A DNA stretch of 34,586 bases, taken from the NCBI GenBank assembly GCA_002869365.1, contig PKTA01000217.1, positions 1 to 34,586 on the forward strand, read 5' to 3'. Under the pieces are notes generated by a model that was given only the letters and a program-made list of their open reading frames with translations, ran no database searches and was not told where the DNA came from. Position 1 is the stretch's first letter. The number at the start of each line of letters is the position of its first letter. Origin of the DNA: Marinilabiliales bacterium. Lineage in GTDB: Bacteria > Bacteroidota > Bacteroidia > Bacteroidales > F082. A program made the translations under genes and the position numbers. Shown here piece by piece: positions 16,095-25,600 of this stretch.

Positions 16095-17567
16095 TTATCT
16101 GTCGGAGGCGCCTACTTTTATCATAGCGCAACGGAATCCGATAGTAGATGAACCTTCGTCCTCATTCAGATATCTTCTTACACCAGGACTTAAGTAATAT
16201 ACTCCATCTTTCCATGAACCACCTTTAACAACTCTGGCTTTATCACTTATAAGAGTAGTTACACCATAATCATACATTTTTGATGTGCTTTCAGGATCGT
16301 CATTTCCTAACCAATCGGCCTGAATTGTTGACTGATAGTCTCCATCACGATAGTTAACGTTGTTTGCCTTACGGTAGTTTTTACGATTTGCAGCTTCTTC
16401 AGGAGAAATTTCTTCATATTTGATTTTTCCCAAACTGTCTTTTTCGGCAATACCGCCGTTAATATCTTTTACCTTATTAGTGTAGATATTACCACGGAAA
16501 GGGTTGTAGTCAGCAACATCCTGATGCGACATTGGGCGATAGATATCAAGTACCCACTCGCTAACGTTACCTGCCATATTATACAAGCCATAATCGTTTG
16601 GCCAATATGAACCTACAGGACCAGGAAGGTCAGCAGCATCGTTCAAATTACCTGCAACACCCATATAGTCACCACGACCTCTTTTGAAGTTGGCAACAAA
16701 ACTTCCATAATATTTAGTTTCATCGGTTCTAACACCACTTCCATTCCATGGGTATGTTCTTCTTTCAACAACTCTGTTGAAAAGAGTATTACCAACTAAA
16801 CCAAGGGCTGCATACTCCCATTCTGCTTCGGTGGGAAGTCTATAATTAGGAAGAAGGATGCCGTCTTCAAATCTTACATTTCTGATTCCTGTACCATTTG
16901 GATCTAAATCTTCTTTACCTTCGTTAACAAGACCTTCGTATTGTCCTGCTAAATAAGCATCTGTATTAAAGTTATTGGCTCCTCTTTGATCAGGGTCAAA
17001 ATCCAAAATACCTGATTCGATAAGTTGATTTTCATTTACTCTGTCGGTTCTCCATGATGCATAATCATTAGCCTGTAACCATGTTACACCTACCACAGGA
17101 TAATTGTGATAAGAAGGGTGGCGGAAATAAGTATTTACCAAAGGTTCGTTATAAGCAAGTTTATCTCTCCACACAAGGGTGTCGGGTAATGCTTGCTGCA
17201 CAACCAGTGGAAAATCTTCTCCATATACTCTGTTTAGCCAGTAGATATATTCAAGATAATCGAGGTTACTAACCTCAGTTTGATCCATATAAAAACTGCT
17301 TACAGTTACTTTACGTGGAGGATTGTCCCATTCATAAAATGGATTTTCTTCGGTAGCACCCATAGTAAAGGTACCTCCTTCGATGAGTATTAATCCCGGT
17401 CCGGCGATCTGGCTTGGCACATCGGCCACTTCAAATCCGCCATTTTCAGGATTGTTATACTCCCATCCTGTTGTTCTTGAGGTCTCGTTCTTACCGCAAG
17501 ATGTTGTTAAAATCGCAATTGTTGCAATTCCTATTACAAATGAAAATAAGTGTTTAATATTTAACAT
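16095..17567 (-). CDS. gldJ: Gliding motility lipoprotein GldJ (FGE-sulfatase-like fold)
   Basis: The 490-residue outer-membrane lipoprotein belongs to the gliding/T9SS protein GldJ. In F. johnsoniae, GldJ is needed for gliding and for stability of GldK and T9SS function. The lipoprotein signal ends at C24 (LTTSC). The mature N-terminus has TTGWEYNNPENGGFEV, a GldJ feature. The formylglycine-generating-enzyme-like domain follows, with GGTFTMG (about 66-72), YRLPTEAEWEYAAL, YNMAGNVSEWVLD and VVKGGSWKDG, ending IGFRCA. The cysteines that catalytic FGEs carry after GGS are absent, so the domain is presumably structural. It lies 36 bases after the porP/sprF-like gene and ends at a strong terminator. 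GldK is the main alternative, but the N-terminal block fits GldJ better. Confidence 0.88.
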   Translation of the reverse strand: MLNIKHLFSFVIGIATIAILTTSCGKNETSRTTGWEYNNPENGGFEVADVPSQIAGPGLILIEGGTFTMGATEENPFYEWDNPPRKVTVSSFYMDQTEVSNLDYLEYIYWLNRVYGEDFPLVVQQALPDTLVWRDKLAYNEPLVNTYFRHPSYHNYPVVGVTWLQANDYASWRTDRVNENQLIESGILDFDPDQRGANNFNTDAYLAGQYEGLVNEGKEDLDPNGTGIRNVRFEDGILLPNYRLPTEAEWEYAALGLVGNTLFNRVVERRTYPWNGSGVRTDETKYYGSFVANFKRGRGDYMGVAGNLNDAADLPGPVGSYWPNDYGLYNMAGNVSEWVLDIYRPMSHQDVADYNPFRGNIYTNKVKDINGGIAEKDSLGKIKYEEISPEEAANRKNYRKANNVNYRDGDYQSTIQADWLGNDDPESTSKMYDYGVTTLISDKARVVKGGSWKDGVYYLSPGVRRYLNEDEGSSTIGFRCAMIKVGASDR

Positions 17568-17603
17568 CTTTAAAAAATTTGTATTTCTATGTTCTTGTTA
17601 TAA

Positions 17604-18611
17604 CTAAAATGATGGTGCACTTATTGCCCTGATACGTCGTCTTTTTTGTTCTTTGTAAATACAGAAGTCCCAGGCAAGGGATATTTCATGCGCACCTCCT
17701 GCTTTTCCTCCAACATTCGACATGGTTGCATCATAACTATATCCAAATCTTACATTATCAAATTTAAGTCCTATTAATGCAATAACAGCATCAGGATTTT
17801 GGAAATTATGACGATAGTAAGCCCCTACTACAAAAGGATATTTATTTACGTATAACCCGGCATTCAACTGGTGGAACTTACCCTGTTGCATATATAATAT
17901 GCTGGGCTGCAGCATAATATCGTCAGGATCGTAGCCGCCAAGCATACCTTGTGTTATATTTATATTAACGGAACCATGTCCAGTAATCTTCATATCTATC
18001 TTGCTGTCAGGATTGTCATAAAACGACAACTGCGGTTGTGTTAAATGGTCAACAGCAATACCTACATTGAAAATATCGAAATAAGTCATTATTGCTCCAA
18101 CTGAGAAATCAACAACAGAAACATCAAAACTCGATGGAGGAGTTTCATTAGTCGGACCTGATATTTCACCAGTAGCCGAATTTATCTGGTCGGCAAAAAA
18201 TAACTTATCCCAGTTTAAATGCTCTTGATAAAAACCTGCTTTTACACCAAAATTAATGATAATTGGCTCTGATACTCTTAGTTTATAAACATAAAAAGCG
18301 GCTGCTGAAGTTCTGGATAATGCACCATCACCTTGCTGGTCGCTCATAACTAATAAGCCAAATCCACTATTAATTCCAGGTAAACTTTGATCGTAACTTA
18401 CGTTATAAGTGGCATAGGCATTAGACAGGCCTGGCCACTGATTACGATAATTAAGATTGAGTCTTCCGCACTGCGTACTCCCTGCAAACGCCGGACTAAG
18501 GTATAAGGGGTTGGCGTAAAATTGCGAAAACTGTGGGTCTTGAGCATAGGACTGTAACGTGCTTCCCAGCGCTAAGACTACTGCTATTATTAATCGAAAT
18601 TGCTTTGACAT
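17604..18611 (-). CDS. PorP/SprF-family outer-membrane protein
   Basis: I set the start at the ATG at 18611, giving 335 residues with a clean signal peptide MSKQFRLIIAVVLALGSTLQSYAQ. A longer reading from 18656 would add 15 residues ahead of the signal and is unlikely. The mature protein begins DPQFSQFYANPLYLSPAFAGS, the defining start of the PorP/SprF family, and continues as a predicted beta-barrel. Family members act in T9SS, either as core PorP or as partners that anchor individual cargo such as SprB. The core porP normally sits with porKLMN, which is absent here, so this is probably an accessory SprF-like paralogue. It is upstream of gldJ by 36 bases and divergent from porU. Confidence 0.85.
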   Translation of the reverse strand: MSKQFRLIIAVVLALGSTLQSYAQDPQFSQFYANPLYLSPAFAGSTQCGRLNLNYRNQWPGLSNAYATYNVSYDQSLPGINSGFGLLVMSDQQGDGALSRTSAAAFYVYKLRVSEPIIINFGVKAGFYQEHLNWDKLFFADQINSATGEISGPTNETPPSSFDVSVVDFSVGAIMTYFDIFNVGIAVDHLTQPQLSFYDNPDSKIDMKITGHGSVNINITQGMLGGYDPDDIMLQPSILYMQQGKFHQLNAGLYVNKYPFVVGAYYRHNFQNPDAVIALIGLKFDNVRFGYSYDATMSNVGGKAGGAHEISLAWDFCIYKEQKRRRIRAISAPSF

Positions 18612-18785
18612 CAACACATGAAATTTGATTTCGGTTTTGAGCCTACAATTATACAACCTTTTTCTTTTGTAACAATAACGAAATTGAAAAAATTATAATT
18701 TTTCGTTAAAAAAAATGTCTACAAAATAAAATATCCCCTTGGTCGTTATAAATCTGGAATTCAAAAACCAATTTTATTAAAACAA

Positions 18786-18793
18786 TATCTTTG
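18786..18793 (+). promoter_or_regulatory. Candidate -7 box for porU copy 1
   Basis: TATCTTTG matches TAnnTTTG and lies 18 bases before the ATG at 18812. If it is real, transcription starts at about 18800, which rules out the TTG at 18791 as a start codon. No clear -33 element. Confidence 0.45.
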
Positions 18794-18811
18794 ACTTCAA
18801 AAAAACAAATA

Positions 18812-21800
18812 ATGTTGCATCGCACAATAATTTTATTTTTTGTCCTGGTATTTTCCAGCGCCTATGCTCAGACCTATAATTATTCATTTAATGAAAGCAT
18901 AAACTGGGAAAATATTGATAAGATAAATCTTTCTGAAGGTAATTCAATTGAAAGATTATCGTTTACAGGAGCTTTTTATAATGACTTCGAGGCTAGCCCT
19001 TATCTTTCGAAAGATTATCTTATTCACACAGGAGATGCCTCTGTTAGAGCAAAATTGGAAAACATGGTTTTTATACAGGCTAGTGAGGCCGAAACAAAAC
19101 TGCTATTTGACAAAAATGAAAAACCTGAGGAAAATATAAAACTTGATGCAGATGTAATTATTAGTCAGAAGCAACCATATGCCAATGTGAAAATAACTCC
19201 ATTACGATGGAATTCATCAATGAACATCGTAGAAAAATTAGTGAGTTATGAAATTATTATTGAAGTTGAGGGAAATGTTGTTCATCAAAATATGAGTACA
19301 AAATATGCTTCTAACTCAGTATTGTCTTCCGGCGATTGGTTTAAAATACGTATAAAAAAGGGAGGAATTTATAAAATTACCTACTCTCAACTTCAGGAAA
19401 TGGGCTTTAATGTCGATGCTAATCCTTCAAAAATTGCTGTTTATGGAAATGGCGGTGGAACTCTTCCTGAAATTAACAATGAGTTCCGTTATGATGATTT
19501 GGTAGAAAATGCCATCGAAATGGTTGGTACACAGGATGGTAGTTTCGATGCAGGAGACTATATACTGTTTTATGGCGATAATCCGGTAAAATGGGAGTAT
19601 AATTATTCATATCTGCGATTTCAACATATGAATAATTATTATGACGATTATACATATTACTTTATTACAATAAAAAATGATGGAAACGCTAAACGTATAC
19701 AAAAGGTTAATCCACCTTCGGGAAATGCTTCCATAGAAGTTAACACTTTTAATGATTATGCTTATCATGAAGTGGATACTTTAAACCTTGCAGGTTCAGG
19801 ACGTACATGGTATGGTGAAGTTTTTGACTTTAACCTTAAAAAATCATTTAACTTTTCGTTTCCAGATATTGTAAAGCAACCAGGTGCAAACTGTTATGCA
19901 TCTTTAGCTTCAAGAGCATATTCTTCCAATCAGTTTCTGGTTTATATTGATAATCAGTTGCAGAAAACCCAGCAGATGCCAATAACCGCAAATAATGGAT
20001 ATGAATATGGCAGAACCCGTAATGCTGATTTTGATTTCACACCAAAATCAGATGATATTGTTGTAACTCTGGAATACCAAAGAGTATCAACAGGTTCGGT
20101 AGGTTACTTAAACTATATTGAATTAAATGTTGAAAGAAATTTAAAGTTTACAGGTAATCAAATGCCTTTTCGCAAAGCATTTTCCTGGGAAATAAACGAA
20201 CTTGCCAAATATGATATAGGAGGAGAAACATCAAATATCAGAGTCTGGGATGTTACTGATTTAACAAATACTAGTGAAATGACTTTATCGTCCTCAGGAG
20301 GAAAAGTTAATTTTAAATCACAAACAGATACCTTAAGGCAGTTTATTGCTTTCAATAGTGAAGAGTTTTATACTCCACAATTTGTGGAAAAAGTAGAAAA
20401 TCAAAATTTGCATGCTGTAAGAAATGTTGATTATCTGATTATTTCACATCCATCGTTTTTGGAAGAAGCAAACCGACTTGCTGAATTTCATAGTGAGAAC
20501 CAAAATTTTAAGGTATATGTAACCACACCTCAAAAAATTTATAATGAGTTTTCTTCAGGTTCACAGGATATTACAGCAATACGAGATTTCTGTAAAATGC
20601 TTTACGATAAAAGCGATGCAGGTAAAGAATTAAAATACCTCCTCCTTTTCGGAGACGCTTCTTACGATTACAAAGACAAACTTTCCGACAATTCTAATTT
20701 TGTTCCTTGCTGGGAACATACCAAGTCATTGAATATTATATCATCAATTGCCAGCGATGATTATTACGGTTATCTGGATGACGGAGAAGGTAGTCTTGAC
20801 GGTAATAACAGAGTTGATATTGGTATAGGACGTTTTGTTGTACAAACCTTTGAGGAGGCAACGGCTGCCGTTAATAAATCGATAAATTACTGCACAAATA
20901 CTCAGGAAAATATGGGACCCTGGAGAAACCAGATTACTTTCCTGGCTGACGATGAAGATTCGAACCACCATATGCATGATGCCGAAACTCTTGCTGCTTA
21001 TTTGGATGAAAATTATAAAGAGTATTTAGTTGATAAAATATATGTTGATGCTTATCCGCAAATCTCAACTCCAAGCGGACAAAAAGCCCCTGAAGTAAAT
21101 AATGCCATTAACTCAAAAATCGAAAAGGGTACTTTAATTTTTAATTATTCAGGTCATGGAGGTGAGTTAGGACTTGGTCATGAGAGATTTCTGGAGATAC
21201 AGGATATTAATTCATGGAATAACATTGATAAACTTCCGATTTTTATCACAGCTACGTGTGAATTCAGCCGTTATGATGACCCCAAGAGGGTATCGGCAGG
21301 TGAATTAGTATTTTTAAACCCTAATGGTGGAGCCGTTGCATTATTTACAACTGCCAGGGCTACTTTTGCAAGTTCAAACCTGGCTTTAAACAGGGCCATA
21401 TATGATAATAATATTTTTACAAAAATTGATGGAGAATTTCCTCGTTTTGGTGATGTGATACGGCGATCGAAAACTCTGGGTAATGACAATGATAAGAAAT
21501 TTGTTTTGTTGGGGGATCCTGCAGTACGACTGGCATATCCTGAGTTTGAAACCAAAACAGTAAAAATAAATTCAAATATAGTTGTGGATGATGTTTATGA
21601 TACAATAAACGCTCTATCACAAGTTAAAGTAGAAGGAATTGTTACCGATGACAGTGATAATAAATTATCAGATTTACAGGGTATTATGTATCCTACAGTT
21701 TATGATAAAAAGGTGGAAATAGAAACTCTTGGTTCCGACGCCGGTAGTTATCCGGAAAAGTTTTATTACTGGAAAAGTGTTCTTTTTAATGGTAAGGTTA

Positions 21801-22309
21801 ATGTTACTGATGGCAAGTTCGAATTTGAGTTTATCGTACCACGTGATATTTCATATAACTATGGAAAAGGCAGGATAAATTACTATTTCAATAATTATTC
21901 TATTGATGGAAACGGTTACTATGAAAATATAATAATTGGTGGTTTTAACGATCAGGCTTCAGAAGATAATGAAGGACCACAAATACAATTGTACTTTAAT
22001 GAAGATGATTTTGTAAACGGAGGTACTACCGATCAAAATCCGGTATTGCTTGCTTTTGTTGAAGATGAAAGTGGAATTAACACCACAGGAAATGGTATTG
22101 GCCACGATATAATGGCAGTTATTGATGAAGATCCTACAAAATCATATTCTCTAAACGATTATTACGAAGCCGAAGTTAACAGATATAACAGCGGAGTAAT
22201 TAACTACCCCTTCTTTAATCTCGAAAATGGTGAGCATACTTTGAGTTTGAGAGTTTGGGATATCTATAATAATTCATCTACTGCTTATCTCGACTTTCTT
22301 GTGGTATGA
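18812..22309 (+). CDS. porU: T9SS PorU-type C25 peptidase, copy 1, ended by an in-frame TGA before its C-terminal domain
   Basis: PorU is the gingipain-family (C25) protease of the T9SS attachment complex; it removes the C-terminal signal of cargo at the cell surface and helps attach it to A-LPS. I chose the ATG at 18812 because it gives the signal peptide MLHRTIILFFVLVFSSAYAQ; an upstream in-frame TTG (18791) overlaps a promoter-like box. The product is 1165 residues. An N-terminal prodomain-like region is followed by the C25 domain with catalytic His 782 (NYSGHGGE) and Cys 816 (TATCEFSR), then Ig-like modules. The frame stops at TGA 22307-22309, right after DFLVV. The next 105 codons, encoding the YPNP-type C-terminal domain, stay open in the same frame. 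Copy 2 has this domain fused. This copy may be truncated, decayed or read through. Confidence 0.85.
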   Translation: MLHRTIILFFVLVFSSAYAQTYNYSFNESINWENIDKINLSEGNSIERLSFTGAFYNDFEASPYLSKDYLIHTGDASVRAKLENMVFIQASEAETKLLFDKNEKPEENIKLDADVIISQKQPYANVKITPLRWNSSMNIVEKLVSYEIIIEVEGNVVHQNMSTKYASNSVLSSGDWFKIRIKKGGIYKITYSQLQEMGFNVDANPSKIAVYGNGGGTLPEINNEFRYDDLVENAIEMVGTQDGSFDAGDYILFYGDNPVKWEYNYSYLRFQHMNNYYDDYTYYFITIKNDGNAKRIQKVNPPSGNASIEVNTFNDYAYHEVDTLNLAGSGRTWYGEVFDFNLKKSFNFSFPDIVKQPGANCYASLASRAYSSNQFLVYIDNQLQKTQQMPITANNGYEYGRTRNADFDFTPKSDDIVVTLEYQRVSTGSVGYLNYIELNVERNLKFTGNQMPFRKAFSWEINELAKYDIGGETSNIRVWDVTDLTNTSEMTLSSSGGKVNFKSQTDTLRQFIAFNSEEFYTPQFVEKVENQNLHAVRNVDYLIISHPSFLEEANRLAEFHSENQNFKVYVTTPQKIYNEFSSGSQDITAIRDFCKMLYDKSDAGKELKYLLLFGDASYDYKDKLSDNSNFVPCWEHTKSLNIISSIASDDYYGYLDDGEGSLDGNNRVDIGIGRFVVQTFEEATAAVNKSINYCTNTQENMGPWRNQITFLADDEDSNHHMHDAETLAAYLDENYKEYLVDKIYVDAYPQISTPSGQKAPEVNNAINSKIEKGTLIFNYSGHGGELGLGHERFLEIQDINSWNNIDKLPIFITATCEFSRYDDPKRVSAGELVFLNPNGGAVALFTTARATFASSNLALNRAIYDNNIFTKIDGEFPRFGDVIRRSKTLGNDNDKKFVLLGDPAVRLAYPEFETKTVKINSNIVVDDVYDTINALSQVKVEGIVTDDSDNKLSDLQGIMYPTVYDKKVEIETLGSDAGSYPEKFYYWKSVLFNGKVNVTDGKFEFEFIVPRDISYNYGKGRINYYFNNYSIDGNGYYENIIIGGFNDQASEDNEGPQIQLYFNEDDFVNGGTTDQNPVLLAFVEDESGINTTGNGIGHDIMAVIDEDPTKSYSLNDYYEAEVNRYNSGVINYPFFNLENGEHTLSLRVWDIYNNSSTAYLDFLVV

Positions 22310-22627
22310 TCGGAAGATTTAATTATCAGTAATTTAATGAATTATCCAAATCCTGTTGTGGATAATACTTTCTTTGTTTTCGAACATAATCAATCCAATA
22401 AAAATCTGGATGTGAAAATTCAAATCTATAGTGCTAGTGGTCGACTGATTAAAACTCTCACAGGCAGAGCAAGATCAAATAACTATAAAACTAATCCACT
22501 TGAGTGGGACGCCTGTACAGAAGCCGGGGATAAGATAGGAAGAGGATTTTATGTTTATAAATTAACTGTGACAAACGAAATGGGTGAAACAAAAACTGAC
22601 ACGGCTAAATTGATATTTGTTAAATAG
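22310..22627 (+). pseudogene. Detached C-terminal domain of porU copy 1, in frame after the TGA
   Basis: This segment continues the porU copy 1 frame without any shift after the TGA. It encodes 105 residues with NYPNP, VKIQIYSASGRLIKTL, LEWDA...GDKIGRGFYVYKL and a normal TAA at 22625-22627. The domain matches the fused C-terminus of porU copy 2 (NYPNPFFDNT, IEIFDIRGQLI, LNWNGTDKNGNKLKHGLYIYK). If read through, the combined protein would have 1271 positions, close to the 1265 residues of copy 2. An ATG at 22337 could start a separate 96-residue product, but it would lack a signal peptide and would stay in the cytoplasm. I treat it as the remainder of a broken or read-through gene. Confidence 0.75.
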
Positions 22628-22689
22628 TTGTTATTGGTAAATTTAACTTTTAAACCAACTAAAAATTGCCTTAATTTGTCTTTGTTATT

Positions 22690-25600
22690 ATGAAGAATTT
22701 TTTAATTGCTGTATTTATTATTTTTTCGGTTACTGTTTTAGGACAGAATCGATTGGATATTGAATTGAAATGGAATGATATACAGTCGGTTAGTACTGTT
22801 AAAGATGTAAATATTAACTTCCTTACCTTCGCAGGTTCAACCACAGAATATAAATATGGTTCACTGCCTGTTTTTATCAAACAGTTAACTCCTCCTTCAA
22901 CTGTTTATACCTATGAATTGGAAATAATAAATGAAGTTTGCGATACTCTTTCCTATGACGAAACCCAAATTATTTCTGATAGAGATCTTGTAACGGAAAA
23001 TTTTGTTCTGGAGTTTTCCAATGATAATATTAAGTTGTTGCCAATAAAATATAATGATAAAGGCAATCGCCTGATTATATTAAAAAGTTTTAGCCTGTTA
23101 TCATATTTGGTTCCTGTTCCTGAGGAAAAACTCAATAAAAATATCGAACAAACTTTTGCTGATAATTCAGTTTTATCAAATGGACAATGGTATAAAATGG
23201 GCATTGTTAATACCGGAATTCATAAGTTAGAGAGATCAGATCTTATTGAAATGGGAGTAAATCCTGATAATATTGATGTAGACAAAATTGGAATTTTTGG
23301 CAATTACACAGGCATGCTTCCTGAAAGTAATGAAAAGGAACGCCCTGATGATTTAGTGGAGAATCCAGCCGAATATGTAGGTCTTGATGATGGTAGTTTT
23401 GATGATGGTGATTTTATTTTGTTTTATGCCCAAAGCCAGCAAGTATGGAGATATAACCCGTTCACTATTCGCTTCGATCATTTTAAAAATATTTATGCCG
23501 ATACAGTTTATTATTTTTTTACTCCCGATATGGGAACTCAAAAAAATATCAGCATAGAACAAAGTTTAAATCAGGAGCCAACAATAGTAGTTAATAGTTT
23601 TGTTGACTATCTTGCTCATGAAGAAGATGAAGAAAACTTAATGTATTCAGGAAAAGACTGGTTTGGAGAAAAACTCAGTATGCTGGAACCTGAAATATCC
23701 TTCAGTCATACTATACCTCATCTAAAAAAAGACAAGGCAATCTTTGTTGTATTTAAAGTTGTTGCCAGGGCCTATGAAACAAGTTCTTTCAAGGTTTTTA
23801 TTAACGATCAGGTAGTTATCGACTCAACAACCATCTCTAAAGTTAATCCTGCTTCAGAAGGGATATATGCCCGTGAGGCAATGCGGTCGGTAACTTTTTT
23901 TGCCAATAACAACAACCTGGATATCAGAACCTCATATAGTACTAGTAGCAATTCTGCATCATTTTGGCTGGATTATTATTTATTGAATTTTGAAAGAGAC
24001 CTTGTATTCGACGGCGGTCAGATGGCATTCAGGCAACCATCAGCAACAGGACTTGGAAATATTACAAATTTTGAAATAACTAATAATAGTGGCAATGCTG
24101 AAGTCTGGGATATTACTAATTATCATCAGCCACATAAAATTACCGTTAATACAAATGGGAATATCGATGATTTTACAATTGCAACCGATTCGCTGAGAGA
24201 ATTCATTTGCTTCGATGGTTCTTCTTTTCTAAAGCCGGTTGTTTATCATGAAGTGGAAAATCAGAATATACATGGTATTGAGCAGGTGGACTTCGTAATT
24301 ATTAGTCCGGAATTCTTAAAACCGGCAGCAAATCGTTTGGCAGAAATTCATCGTGAGCATGATGGAATGACTACACTGGTTGTTAGCCCGGAGGAAATTT
24401 ATAATGAATTCTCTTCTGGTAGTCAGGATGTTGTGGCAATACGCGATTTTATGCGAATGCTTTATAAAAAAGGTGCTTTTTCGAATAGTCATGGCTATTT
24501 ATTAATGTTTGGTCATGGTTCTTTCGACTATAAAAACCGAGTACCCGACAACAGTAATATTGTCCCTACTTATGAATCTGAAGAGTCTCTTCGTGCAACT
24601 CAATCTTATGTTACCGATGATTTCTTTGGTTTGTTAGACGATGATGAAGGGGCATACTGTTCAGGAGAGTTAGACATAGGTATTGGAAGGTTTCCCGTAA
24701 AAAACATTGATGAAGCTAATATAGCAGTCGACAAAATAGAGAGGTATCTTTTCAAGGATAAAGAGAATCTCCATAATTGGGCTCAAACAATATGCTTTAT
24801 TGCCGATGATGGTGATAATAACTTACATTTTAAACAGGCCGACAAACAGTTGGTTCCCATTGCCGACACTCTCAATCCCGGTTTAATAATAAATAAAATT
24901 TATTCTGATGCACATGCCAAAGTGAAAATTCCGGGGGGCTACCGATTTCCTGAGGTAAATGAAAAGATTGAATCGCAGGTAAACCAGGGAGCGTTGATTG
25001 TTAATTATACAGGACACGGAGGATTAATAGGCTGGTCGGAAGAATTGATTCTCGACGTACCTACTATTCATAGTTTTGATAATCATAATAAACTGCCTTT
25101 ATTTATTACTGCTACATGTGAATTCAGCCGTTTCGATGATCCTGAATTTACTTCGGCAGGAGAATATGTTTTCTTAAATGAAAATGGCGGAGGAATTGCT
25201 TTAATGACAACCACCCGCCTAGCCTATGCTTCTGCGAATATTATTTTAAATATGAGGCTTTATAACAATCTTTTAAAGAAAGAAGATGGTAAACTTCCTC
25301 GCTTGGGAGATATGAACAGAATGGCTAAAAATCCATCAAGTACTAATTTCTTAAACTTTACACTTTTAGGTGATCCTGCTCTGCAGTTGGATTTTCCCGA
25401 ATACGATATTCAAACATTAAGTATAAATAATAAGGATCTTACGGTTATTCCTGATACCGTTAACGCAATGTCGGAGGTTACTATAACAGGTAGAATCGTA
25501 GATGAAACAGGAAGTCTTCTAAATGATTTTAATGGATATTTATATCCAGTTATTTATGATAAAGCTTCAGTGTACAGTACTTTAGGTAATTCCCAGGGTT

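Noticed and set aside
16095-17567. GldJ as a working formylglycine-generating enzyme
   Set aside because: The two cysteines expected after the GGS motif are absent; the sequence reads GGSWKDGVYYLSPGVRR, so catalysis is unlikely.
18612-18656. Longer start for the PorP/SprF-like gene
   Set aside because: It puts 15 polar residues ahead of an otherwise normal signal peptide; the ATG at 18611 fits better.
18791-18811. TTG start for porU copy 1, giving MTSKKQI before the signal peptide
   Set aside because: It lies within a TATCTTTG promoter-like box, and the ATG at 18812 gives a clean signal peptide.
22307-22309. TGA in porU copy 1 as a selenocysteine codon
   Set aside because: The position is in a linker, not a catalytic site, copy 2 has no cysteine there, and no SECIS-like hairpin was recognised directly after it.
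22337-22627. Independent 96-residue gene starting at the ATG at 22337
   Set aside because: It has no signal peptide, and it is the in-frame remainder of porU copy 1, starting in the middle of its domain.
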